From CAZJYT01 sp964550325 (lineage in GTDB: Bacteria > Patescibacteriota > Minisyncoccia > Minisyncoccales > CAZJYT01): 15,301 bases of DNA. Where the stretch lies: contig CAZJYT010000019.1 in assembly GCA_964550325.1 (NCBI GenBank), positions 1 through 15,301 on the forward strand, in the 5' to 3' direction. The notes beneath the pieces were generated by a model that saw only the letters and a program-made list of their open reading frames with translations, had not been told where the DNA came from and made no database searches. This document shows, piece after piece, positions 1-6,450 of the stretch. The stretch's first letter is position 1; each line of letters begins with the position of its first letter. The translations under genes were made by a program, and so were the position numbers.

Positions 1-1043
1 TTTTTAACAATTTCTTTTTGTAAGATTTTTCCATCTTCTGCTAAATCTAAAACCAAATACTCTTTAGCTCCAAAACTTTGGGAGATTTCGCCTTTTTCCA
101 AAGGAATAATAGTTCTTTTTCCTAATTTTTTGGGTCCTATTTCTTCAAATCCTTGGGTAGTACAAATTTTAGGACCAAATTCAGAAAGAATGGTCTCTCT
201 TTTCATCTCATGGGGTTCAATAGAAATGATGATATATTTTAGTTCGGGAATATTCCGGAGCAATCTGTCTTCCAAACTCTTGGTTATCTTGCTCACCTGA
301 TTAACCCTTAATTTTGGGTCAATGTTTATCTTTAGTTCGGCAAAATTTGCCCCACCGATTTTTCTGGTCTTCATATCAAATATCTCTATCTTATGGGCTT
401 GGCAAATCTTTTTAATCCTTTCTTCAACATCTTTATTTGAAACATCCAAAAGAGAATCAGTAATTTCTCTGCCAATTTTAAATGACTCCCAGACGATATA
501 AAGTCCTACCATTATAGCCACCACAGCATCGGCAAAAATATAATATCTTGTTAAAATTAAACCTATTAAAACTCCTAAAGAAGAAAGAGCATCCGCTCTT
601 GAATGCTCAGCGTCAGCCACTAGAGATAAACTTTCATTTTTTCTACCATAATAAAATTTCAAACGAGCCATTATTTCATTTAAAACAACAGAAACTACTA
701 TTAAGCCTATAGCCCAAAAACTAAAAGTTACTGCTTCTTCTTCTATAAAACGACTTATCCCTTCCCAAATAATCCAGACAGCAGAGGTAAATAAAAGCAA
801 AGCAACAAAAAGACCGGTCAAACTCTCAACCCGATAAAAGCCGTAGGGATGCCTTTCATCAACAGGTCTTTTTGAGATTTTAATCCCCAAAAAAGTAACA
901 AAGGAAGAAAAAATATCTAGAATCGAATGAAGTCCATCAGCAATTAAGGCAACACTATTAACAAAAAAACCCACCCCCAACTTAGAAGTTGCCAATAAAA
1001 AATTAATTATTGTTGATAAAAGAGAAACCTTTTCTTGGTTCAC
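1..1043 (-). CDS. Cation diffusion facilitator (CDF) transporter with C-terminal NifX-like domain, partial
   Basis: Integral membrane exporter of a divalent cation (Zn, Fe, Mn or similar) of the CDF family, probably run by proton antiport. The gene starts at GTG 1043 and is open at the left window edge (347 codons visible). Both intramembrane metal-site motifs are present: ADGLHSILD with H39 and D43, and ADAEHSRAD with H147 and D151. The DERHPYG motif follows the second helix. A cytoplasmic CDF domain spans about residues 195-300. From about residue 308 the sequence changes to a NifX-like pattern (IIPLEKGEISQSFG, then YLVLDLAEDGK), which is the start of a dinitrogenase iron-molybdenum-cofactor type domain cut by the window edge. 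The stop of the NifX-like gene lies 9 nt upstream in the same frame, so GTG is the first usable start. The nearest purine-rich site, AGAGGG at 1064-1059, lies inside that gene. The family call is firm; the metal is unknown. Confidence 0.93.
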   Translation of the reverse strand, partial: MNQEKVSLLSTIINFLLATSKLGVGFFVNSVALIADGLHSILDIFSSFVTFLGIKISKRPVDERHPYGFYRVESLTGLFVALLLFTSAVWIIWEGISRFIEEEAVTFSFWAIGLIVVSVVLNEIMARLKFYYGRKNESLSLVADAEHSRADALSSLGVLIGLILTRYYIFADAVVAIMVGLYIVWESFKIGREITDSLLDVSNKDVEERIKKICQAHKIEIFDMKTRKIGGANFAELKINIDPKLRVNQVSKITKSLEDRLLRNIPELKYIIISIEPHEMKRETILSEFGPKICTTQGFEEIGPKKLGKRTIIPLEKGEISQSFGAKEYLVLDLAEDGKILQKEIVK

Positions 1044-1052
1044 TTTTTTGTT

Positions 1053-1484
1053 TTATTGCCCTCTTCTTCGCCTTCTCCTGGGACCAGGTCCAAATCCTCG
1101 TCCAAACCCTCTACCCCAACCAAAGCCAAAGCGACCAGGGGGAATTGGAGCTTCTGCCTCTCTTAACTCCCCTTTTCTATATCTGTCGATACCCTCCTTT
1201 ACGGTCAAACCGAAAATACCAGAATAAATCTTAATCCCTGACATTTTTAAAATCGAAAAAGCATTGGGTCCAAGATTTCCGCAAATTACTGCCCCCGCTC
1301 CCTCTGAAGCAATAATTTGAGAGGCTCCAACTCCAGCTCCACGGCCTGATTGCGAGGCTGGATTTAAAATAGCCTTAAATTCCATAGTTTCAGAGTCAAC
1401 AATCAAAAAATAGGGGCAACGGCCAAACACTGGTGAAATCTGGGAGTCTAAGTTGGGACCTGTTGAGCAAACAGCAATTTTCAT
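1053..1484 (-). CDS. NifX/NifB-type dinitrogenase iron-molybdenum cofactor domain protein (MTH1175-like)
   Basis: Small cytoplasmic protein of the NifX/NafY/MTH1175 family, whose characterised members bind Fe-S or FeMo-cofactor precursors. No nitrogenase genes are visible, so the role here is probably general metal-cluster handling. Residues 1-110 form the domain: MKIAVCS start strand, ISPVFGRCPYFLIVD (16-30), the GRGAGVGASQ loop (48-56) and CGNLGPNAF (68-76). The N-terminal motifs support the ATG at 1484. Residues 114-143 are an added Gly/Phe/Trp/Arg tail ending in six arginines, similar in composition to the core of the DUF5320 protein next door. It lies 9 nt upstream of the CDF transporter gene and is probably co-transcribed with it from the promoter at 1560-1532. 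The stop is TAA. Confidence 0.92.
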   Translation of the reverse strand: MKIAVCSTGPNLDSQISPVFGRCPYFLIVDSETMEFKAILNPASQSGRGAGVGASQIIASEGAGAVICGNLGPNAFSILKMSGIKIYSGIFGLTVKEGIDRYRKGELREAEAPIPPGRFGFGWGRGFGRGFGPGPRRRRRRGQ

Positions 1485-1531
1485 AGCAATAATAATTTAA
1501 AAAATAAACTTAAACACACCTCTTTATTATG

Positions 1532-1560
1532 AACTTACACCTATAATTATTTGCCGTCAA
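1532..1560 (-). promoter_or_regulatory. Promoter of the NifX-CDF operon with operator-like dyad
   Basis: The -35 TTGACG is at 1560-1555 and the -10 TAAGTT at 1537-1532, with a 17-nt spacer. The -10 is weak. A dyad, TTATA-N10-CATAA on the minus strand (1546-1527), covers the -10. The element aligns without gaps to the promoter of the DUF5320 gene at 2188-2160, including the GGTGTA between the dyad arms. A weak -10 with a conserved dyad suggests regulated transcription; the regulator is unknown. Confidence 0.6.
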
Positions 1561-1573
1561 GCACAGAAAATAA

Positions 1574-1596
1574 AATGCGCAATTAAGTTGCGCATT
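1574..1596 (-). terminator. Hairpin terminator after the DUF5320 gene
   Basis: A 9-bp perfect stem (AATGCGCAA / TTGCGCATT) with a 5-nt loop is followed on the minus strand by TTTATTTT. It lies about 100 nt past the DUF5320 stop and just before the NifX promoter, so it separates the two units. The plus strand also has a T-rich run after the stem, but no plus-strand gene ends here. Confidence 0.65.
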
Positions 1597-1691
1597 ATTT
1601 TTGGACCTTCGGGCTTTTATTGCCTTCTTTATTTTTTAAACAAGCTATTAGATAATCTATCTCTAAACCTCAATTCTAAAGATTAAGACCT

Positions 1692-2045
1692 TTACTTCTC
1701 TTTCTTTTCTAATTCTTTAAGTCTTTCCTCAATAGCCTTCATTTCTTCTCTTAAAGCCTTTAGTTCCTCAGTTAACATTTCCTTTTCCTCTTTCAGCAAT
1801 TCTTTCTCTTCGCTGACTGTAGGAGGCCGATTTGGATAGAGAGGATAAGCCCAAGCGGGGTATCCCCAGCCTCGGCCCCAGCCTCGGCGCCAACCAAAAC
1901 CTCGACCGAATCTCCAACCCCAGCCTCGTCCCCAACCGAATCCAGGAGTCATATAACCTGGTTGATTAAAGCCAGCGCAATACCCTAATCCTCTACCGGT
2001 CATTGGTCCAAGCCCTAGAGGCCCTGTTCCGTCTCCTCTTGGCAT
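1692..2045 (-). CDS. DUF5320 family protein
   Basis: Small protein of 117 aa and unknown function. Residues 2-25 carry the hallmark of DUF5320: PRGDGTGP, then GPMTGRGLGYCAG with one Cys (C23). Residues 35-66 are a low-complexity Gly/Trp/Arg/Phe segment of repeated GWGRG and GFGW units. Residues 78-117 are a charged Glu/Lys heptad-like segment that should form a coiled coil. There is no signal peptide or membrane segment. Family members are often found beside NifX-like and other metal-cluster genes, and that is the setting here: it has the same promoter/operator type as the NifX-CDF unit downstream. No good Shine-Dalgarno is seen before the ATG. The family call is strong; a role as a metal-binding or scaffold protein is inference. 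Confidence 0.88.
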   Translation of the reverse strand: MPRGDGTGPLGLGPMTGRGLGYCAGFNQPGYMTPGFGWGRGWGWRFGRGFGWRRGWGRGWGYPAWAYPLYPNRPPTVSEEKELLKEEKEMLTEELKALREEMKAIEERLKELEKKEK

Positions 2046-2055
2046 AATTCTTTTT

Positions 2056-2118
2056 GGGAACCTAGAAGAGATAGGATAACTTTTCTAAAATTAGATTAAA
2101 TATCTATTCTAGGAACCC
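2056..2118 (-). promoter_or_regulatory. Possible hairpin in the DUF5320 leader
   Basis: The roughly 110-nt leader between the promoter and the ATG contains GGGTTCCTAGA (2118-2108) and TCTAGGTTCCC (2066-2056). They pair as 6 bp plus 3 bp around a two-base T-T mismatch and enclose a loop of about 40 nt. The 3' arm ends about 10 nt before the start codon, so pairing could affect initiation. The loop is long and the stem may be chance. Confidence 0.3.
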
Positions 2119-2154
2119 TTAATTAATAGTAAGATACCATCGACCTTTAACCTT

Positions 2155-2188
2155 TTATGAATATACACCCATAATCACTTTATGTCAA
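2155..2188 (-). promoter_or_regulatory. Promoter of the DUF5320 gene with TTATG-N10-CATAA operator
   Basis: A consensus -35 TTGACA at 2188-2183, a 17-nt spacer and the -10 TATATT at 2165-2160 make a strong sigma-70 type promoter. The perfect dyad TTATG-N10-CATAA (2174-2155) covers the -10. Together with the matching element at 1560-1527 it defines a shared control site for the metal module. The predicted transcription start is near 2153, giving a long leader. Confidence 0.7.
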
Positions 2189-2230
2189 GCTTTAATTCTT
2201 GCTCTTGAGGAAAAGATAGAAAAATAAGTT

Positions 2231-2773
2231 TCACTTTACCACCTTCACCTTGGCTGGTCGGAGTACTCTTTCTCCCATCTTGTAGCCTTTTTGAACTTCT
2301 TCAATTATTATTCCGCTTTCTTTCTCTTTTATCTCTACCTCTTCTACCACCTCGTGGAAATAAGGATTAAATTTTTTCCCTACCGTTTCTATTTCTTCCA
2401 CCTTCTCTTTTTTGAGGAAGTCTTTTAATTGATTTTTAATCAATAACAATCCTTTTACATTTTGATCTGATAATAACTCTTGAGGTAAGTATTTCTCAGC
2501 AATCTCAAAGTTATCCAAGATGGGTAACAGCTTTAAAAACCATTCTAATTTCACATATCTTATAGCCTCATTAATTCTTTCCTTTTCCTCTTTTTTGTAA
2601 TTTAACAAATCCGCCCTTGCCCTTTGCCACCATTGAATACACTGCTCTTTTGATTTTTTGCATTTTTCTAACTCCTCTTTCAACCTCTTTATTTCTTCTT
2701 CTAAGTTCTTCTCCTCAAGCTTTTCTTCCTCCTCTTTTTTTTCTCCTTTCTTTTTTTCATTTTGTTTCTCCAT
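2231..2773 (-). CDS. grpE: Nucleotide exchange factor GrpE
   Basis: GrpE co-chaperone that releases ADP from DnaK in the cytoplasm. It is 180 aa, a normal length. Residues 1-45 are highly charged (Lys/Glu) and lead into the long dimerising coiled coil (about 20-75). LLPILDNFEIA (82-92) ends the helical part. The beta domain shows GKKFNPYFHEVV (132-143) and the C-terminal family signature EEVQKGYKMGERVLRPAKV (158-176). It lies 24 nt after ftsQ but also has its own extended -10 promoter just before the ATG. No dnaK, dnaJ or hrcA is present nearby, so the usual chaperone operon is broken up in this genome. No clear terminator follows. Confidence 0.96.
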   Translation of the reverse strand: MEKQNEKKKGEKKEEEEKLEEKNLEEEIKRLKEELEKCKKSKEQCIQWWQRARADLLNYKKEEKERINEAIRYVKLEWFLKLLPILDNFEIAEKYLPQELLSDQNVKGLLLIKNQLKDFLKKEKVEEIETVGKKFNPYFHEVVEEVEIKEKESGIIIEEVQKGYKMGERVLRPAKVKVVK

Positions 2774-2781
2774 ACCTTATT

Positions 2782-2790
2782 ATTATATCA
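2782..2790 (-). promoter_or_regulatory. Extended -10 promoter of grpE (near-leaderless)
   Basis: TGATATAAT fits TGnTATAAT, with the -10 at 2787-2782 and no convincing -35. The -10 ends 8 nt before the ATG at 2773, so the expected transcription start is within about 3 nt of the start codon. The only purine run, AAGG, is too close to the ATG for a normal Shine-Dalgarno, so this promoter would give a leaderless or nearly leaderless mRNA. Confidence 0.5.
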
Positions 2791-2797
2791 AAAATTT

Positions 2798-3631
2798 TTA
2801 AAAACTCTCCTCCTTTAGATAGATTTCCTCTCCAAACCTTAAATCAATATATTCTATTTTCTCCCTCTCTTTTGAAGAAGGGTATTTTTTATTTATTATT
2901 ACCCCCAAATTAAAAATCTGGGGCAAGATATCTTCTTTCAAATTAAAAAAAATTTTCCAGCCTTCGTTAGTGAAAGCTATTAATTCTTCTTTTGAAGGCT
3001 GAAATTTCTCTATTTTAAATTCAAAAAGGCTCCCTATTTCCTTCTCAATAGTTAAGATTTTTTCTAATTCTTCTTTCTTTAAAATCTCCTCTCCTATTTC
3101 AAACTTATTCTCATTAGGAAAAATTCTTTCAATTCTTACTAATGAAAGGGAGCTAGTAGGAGAAATCAATTCTATAATTTTACCCTCTTTATCTAAGATT
3201 GCACATTTTTTTTCTTGTTGGCAAAAAAACACAGCGGGTGTTCTCTCATAAATTTGAATAGAGATTTCATCTGGAAATTTTCTTTTTATCTCTACTTCTC
3301 TCACCCTCTTAAATTTTTCCAAGATTTCTTTCTCTATTTGGTCTAAATTAGCTAAAAAAATACTTTTTGTGGAGAAAAAGAAAATATTTCTTTGAATTCT
3401 TTTTTCTACCAATTTTTTAACCTCAAGTGAAGAAACCCTTTCTCTGTCAAAAAAGAAGTTCTCTGTCTCAATTTCCTTTATTTGAAAAACCTCACAAAAG
3501 CAAACTAAATAAAAAATGCCAAAAAAAACTATCAAAAAAGAAAGCACCAACCAAAAAAGAGGATCAGCAAAAATTAATTTCCTTTTTTTAGTTAAAAAGA
3601 GAAATCTCCTCTTTCTCTTTCTTTTTCTCAT
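2798..3631 (-). CDS. ftsQ: Cell division protein FtsQ/DivIB
   Basis: Bitopic membrane protein of the divisome that links FtsL/FtsB to the rest of the complex. It is 277 aa. A very basic cytoplasmic tail (MRKRKRKRR) precedes one membrane helix (about 24-46). A POTRA domain follows (about 48-131) and ends in the typical RKFPDEISIQIYERTPAV (117-134). The remaining residues form the FtsQ beta domain, with ILDKEGKII (145-153). The start lies 2 nt after the femX stop, with a weak AAGGG about 8 nt before the ATG, so translation is probably coupled. Its neighbours MurF-like and FemX fit a small cell-wall and division cluster, although ftsA and ftsZ are not in the window. Confidence 0.88.
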   Translation of the reverse strand: MRKRKRKRRFLFLTKKRKLIFADPLFWLVLSFLIVFFGIFYLVCFCEVFQIKEIETENFFFDRERVSSLEVKKLVEKRIQRNIFFFSTKSIFLANLDQIEKEILEKFKRVREVEIKRKFPDEISIQIYERTPAVFFCQQEKKCAILDKEGKIIELISPTSSLSLVRIERIFPNENKFEIGEEILKKEELEKILTIEKEIGSLFEFKIEKFQPSKEELIAFTNEGWKIFFNLKEDILPQIFNLGVIINKKYPSSKEREKIEYIDLRFGEEIYLKEESF

Positions 3632-3633
3632 CT

Positions 3634-4692
3634 TTAAACCCTTCTTTTATGTCTTCTTAGGGCTTCAAATATATAAACCAACCAATATTTCTTAGAAAAG
3701 GGATAATCTTTTGTTTTTAGATATTTCTTAATCTCTCCCCCAAACCCCATTTTAAACAGACTTAAGCCGTACCAAGGATGAGATTTTTTCTCTAAGGGAG
3801 AAATTCCCCAAAAATTAAAGAAAGAACATCCTCTTTTCTTTGCTTCTCTTATCGCTTCCCATAAAAGCAAATATGAAACTGGAATTTTGGGATACTTCAA
3901 GGTAGAAGCACCGTGATGATAAAATCCCTTTTCTTGCCAGAAAATAAAAATTCCTCCTGAAATGATCTCTTTTTCTTCTAAAGAATGAGAAGGAGAATAC
4001 TTGGTAAAAAAGATGGAAATTTGATGGTCAGGAGAGAAAGCCAAAAATTCGTTCTTTAAATACTCAAGGGAAAAAGGGAAGAAAGAATGTCTTTCAGCAG
4101 TATTTTGATAAATTTCATAGAATTTTTCTATTTTTCTCAAATCTCCGTTTTTCTCAACCTCAAGATTTTTTATCTTTTGAGCTTTTTTTATTAAATAACG
4201 AGTGGTTTTCCTCATATTCATTAATAAGTCCTCCTCTGATAAGCTAATATCTAACTCTAAACTTATCTCTGGATGTGAAAAAATAGGAGCTTCAAGAAAG
4301 CCGAATTTTTTAAATATCTCTTGGTTTTCTTTGCTTCTTTCCCAAATGGGACTTATCCTCAAAAAAATACATTTTTCAAATTTATTAATTTCTTTTAATT
4401 TTTCTAAAATAGTTTTCAAAAGAGCAATCTTTGTTTCATAAGTTGCGGACTCTTCTTTTATCACTGGCCCATGAGGAATTAGAAAAAAGGTACCTCTCTT
4501 TGCTATAATTTTTATCACTAAAATCAAAGAGATTAAGTCACTATCTTTAAAAAAACCAAATCTCCAAATTTTATTTCCCAATCTCTTTTGAAACTCTCCC
4601 CAATTCCAAGAGTGAAGAAAAGTCTTTTCTTTGCAATTTAATAAAAAACCTTCCCAATAATCTTTGTTATTAATCTCTTTTAAGTAAAACAT
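3634..4692 (-). CDS. FemX/FemA/FemB-family peptidoglycan bridge aminoacyltransferase
   Basis: Transfers an amino acid from aminoacyl-tRNA to the side chain of the peptidoglycan stem peptide or its lipid-linked precursor. At 352 aa it has the usual length and double GNAT-like fold. Visible motifs are FLHSWNWGEFQKRLG (25-39), FLIPHGPV (70-77), the basic NMRKTTRYLIKKAQ segment (159-172), GGIFIFW (246-252), YHHGAST (258-264), the PVSYLLLWEAIREAKKRG stretch (271-288), FNFWGISP (292-299) and HPWYGLSLFKMGFGGE (305-320). The last two are highly typical of FemX. There is no signal peptide. An extended -10 promoter lies directly before the ATG; the gene is 84 nt after the MurF-like gene and 2 nt before ftsQ. 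Which amino acid is added cannot be read from the sequence. Confidence 0.92.
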   Translation of the reverse strand: MFYLKEINNKDYWEGFLLNCKEKTFLHSWNWGEFQKRLGNKIWRFGFFKDSDLISLILVIKIIAKRGTFFLIPHGPVIKEESATYETKIALLKTILEKLKEINKFEKCIFLRISPIWERSKENQEIFKKFGFLEAPIFSHPEISLELDISLSEEDLLMNMRKTTRYLIKKAQKIKNLEVEKNGDLRKIEKFYEIYQNTAERHSFFPFSLEYLKNEFLAFSPDHQISIFFTKYSPSHSLEEKEIISGGIFIFWQEKGFYHHGASTLKYPKIPVSYLLLWEAIREAKKRGCSFFNFWGISPLEKKSHPWYGLSLFKMGFGGEIKKYLKTKDYPFSKKYWLVYIFEALRRHKRRV

Positions 4693-4700
4693 TTTTGTTT

Positions 4701-4709
4701 ATTATATCA
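4701..4709 (-). promoter_or_regulatory. Extended -10 promoter of femX (leaderless)
   Basis: TGATATAAT with the -10 at 4706-4701 and the ATG at 4692. The upstream context TTTGATATAATAA is the same as at grpE. Transcription should start at or within 2 nt of the start codon. No -35 and no Shine-Dalgarno are seen. It makes femX-ftsQ a possible sub-operon. Confidence 0.5.
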
Positions 4710-4776
4710 AATCTACTTCGTTAAACTGTTTTTGAAGGATGAAAGAAAGCACGATTAAGGCAGATTGATAGAAATT

Positions 4777-6435
4777 TCATAATTTCATTAATAAATTAAT
4801 TATTTCTTTTTGAACCCTTCCCTCTATTAAAATTACATCTTCTTTTTGACAAATTTTTTTAAGTTTTTCATAAATCTCTTGCGGATTTTCCAAATGTAAA
4901 ATCTCTTTTCTATTAACATCCTGAGCTCCTTTTTTTATTTCTTCAAAATAGTCCTCAGTTACAATTATTCCCAAATCACAAATTTCAGCAATCTTTTTTC
5001 CAATCCTTTGATGAATGATTTCTGCTTTCTCTCCTAACTCAATTAAACAGGGCATAATCAAGATTCTTTTTTTAGGCCAGCATTTTAAATATTCTAAATG
5101 GGAAAAGACAGCATTGGGATTGGTAGAATAACAAGAATCTATCAGGTTTATTCCAGTTTTTGTCTTCCTTGGCTCCATTTGGTTTGGAAGGGGTCTAAAT
5201 TTTTCAGAGATTTTAGCAATTTCTCTTAAAGTAAATCCCAATTCTTTGGCACAACAGCTAGCCAAAAGAAGATTCTCTATATTTTGGCTTCCCAATAGAT
5301 TCATCTTAAATTGGGCAAAGTCTCCTTCTTTTGAAAAAACCTTAAAAGAAAGTGAGAATCTTTCCACTTTTATCTCTTCTGCCCAAAGATCAGGCTGAAA
5401 TTTAGGATAATCTTCAAAATTTTCTTTTTTAAAGACAATTTTCTTTTTAATTTTCGTTTCTTTAAATAAACTCTGGCAAAATTTATTATTTCCATTAAAA
5501 ATCACCAAACCATCAGAAGGTAAATTTTCAATTAAGAGTTTGCCTCCCTCTGCCAAGATTAAATTCTCCATTGAACCAAAAAGAGCCAAATGCTGTTCAT
5601 TTATTCCAGTAATAATTCCTATCTTAGGGTTTACAATTTCAGATAAAAATTTGATATCTTCTTTTTTGTAGCCTGCCATCTCACAAATAAAAATCTGATG
5701 TTCTTTTTTCAACTCATTTAAAATACATAAAGAAATGGGTACTTCTGTATTCTGATGACTTTTTGTTTTTAATACCTTATATTTTTTAGATAAAATTTGT
5801 GCCAAAAATTCTTTAGTAGAAGTCTTCCCATAACTGCCAGTAATTCCAATTATTAATAAATTATTGAATTCTCTTATTTTCTTTTTAGCTTTTCGGACAA
5901 GATAATATTTCCACAAAAAAACAAAAGGCTGAGAAAAAAAAATTGAAAGAGTAACGAAAAGAGGAAGAGAAAAATCAAAAATCAAAAGAAAAAAAGAGAA
6001 AAAAAATTTAAAATAGGTCGGCTCAGTTTGAGAAAAAAGAGAGAATATAAGAAATGGAAAAGAAGCCCCTAAACAAGAGATTGCCGAGAATAAAAATAGA
6101 ATTTTTTTTGTAAAAAGGGGGAATTTTGCCTTTTTTTGCCAAAGAGATTTTAAAAATTTAAGAGAATCTAAGATATAAAAGATTAATAAAGCTCCAAAAA
6201 GAAAAACAAAAAAAGAGAGTTTTAAAAGAAGGTAGTCTATTAAAAACAAAAAAAGAAAAATACTCCTTAAAAATAGATAATTAAATAAAAGCCTTCTCCC
6301 ACTTTTCCTTTTGAAATGCTCCAAAATTCTATCACTCCGATATTGTTTTAATTGCCAGAAATAAAACCAAAATAGATTCTTTTTGGTAATACTTATCAAC
6401 CAAAAGAAAGAAAAGATAATTAAAAGCGAAAACAT
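4777..6435 (-). CDS. MurF-like Mur ligase with N-terminal membrane domain
   Basis: ATP-dependent Mur-family ligase, most like MurF (UDP-MurNAc-tripeptide plus D-Ala-D-Ala). It is 552 aa, about 100 more than usual. Residues 1-175 are very hydrophobic, with four or five predicted membrane helices (about 2-18, 53-90, 110-132, 140-170), and are not part of normal MurF. The ligase starts near residue 190: P-loop GITGSYGKTS (197-206), QNTEVP (228-233), CEMAGYKKEDI (251-261), GINEQHLALFGS (277-288), EPRKTKTG (421-428) and IDSCYSTNPNA (432-442). The last replaces the common IDDxYNANP, so the second Asp and the Asn differ. The short UDP-binding N-terminal domain of MurF is not evident. It lies 15 nt after the SpoIIM-like gene. 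A MurT-like or other amide ligase is the alternative. Confidence 0.82.
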   Translation of the reverse strand: MFSLLIIFSFFWLISITKKNLFWFYFWQLKQYRSDRILEHFKRKSGRRLLFNYLFLRSIFLFLFLIDYLLLKLSFFVFLFGALLIFYILDSLKFLKSLWQKKAKFPLFTKKILFLFSAISCLGASFPFLIFSLFSQTEPTYFKFFFSFFLLIFDFSLPLFVTLSIFFSQPFVFLWKYYLVRKAKKKIREFNNLLIIGITGSYGKTSTKEFLAQILSKKYKVLKTKSHQNTEVPISLCILNELKKEHQIFICEMAGYKKEDIKFLSEIVNPKIGIITGINEQHLALFGSMENLILAEGGKLLIENLPSDGLVIFNGNNKFCQSLFKETKIKKKIVFKKENFEDYPKFQPDLWAEEIKVERFSLSFKVFSKEGDFAQFKMNLLGSQNIENLLLASCCAKELGFTLREIAKISEKFRPLPNQMEPRKTKTGINLIDSCYSTNPNAVFSHLEYLKCWPKKRILIMPCLIELGEKAEIIHQRIGKKIAEICDLGIIVTEDYFEEIKKGAQDVNRKEILHLENPQEIYEKLKKICQKEDVILIEGRVQKEIINLLMKL

Positions 6436-6450
6436 AAGAAATTTTAAAAT

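Noticed and set aside
1041..1055. Programmed readthrough joining the NifX-like gene to the CDF gene
   Set aside because: The two genes are in the same frame with one TAA between them. There is a good GTG start 9 nt later and the transporter's own N-terminus matches the family, so separate translation is simpler.
1010..1234. Plus-strand open frame opposite the NifX-like gene
   Set aside because: It overlaps two well-supported minus-strand genes and its translation has no domain; it is a shadow of the opposite strand. The same holds for the other plus-strand frames over ftsQ, femX, the M24 gene and the beta-propeller gene, and the minus-strand frames over valS.
2191..2230. Terminator after grpE
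   Set aside because: The region is T-rich, but I could find no stable stem before the next promoter.
4754..4769. A 16-nt repeat (ATTAAGGCAGATTGAT) shared with 8843-8858
   Set aside because: One copy is within the CAP coding sequence and the other is intergenic, with no shared structure or further copies seen. In AT-rich DNA of this length a chance match is possible.
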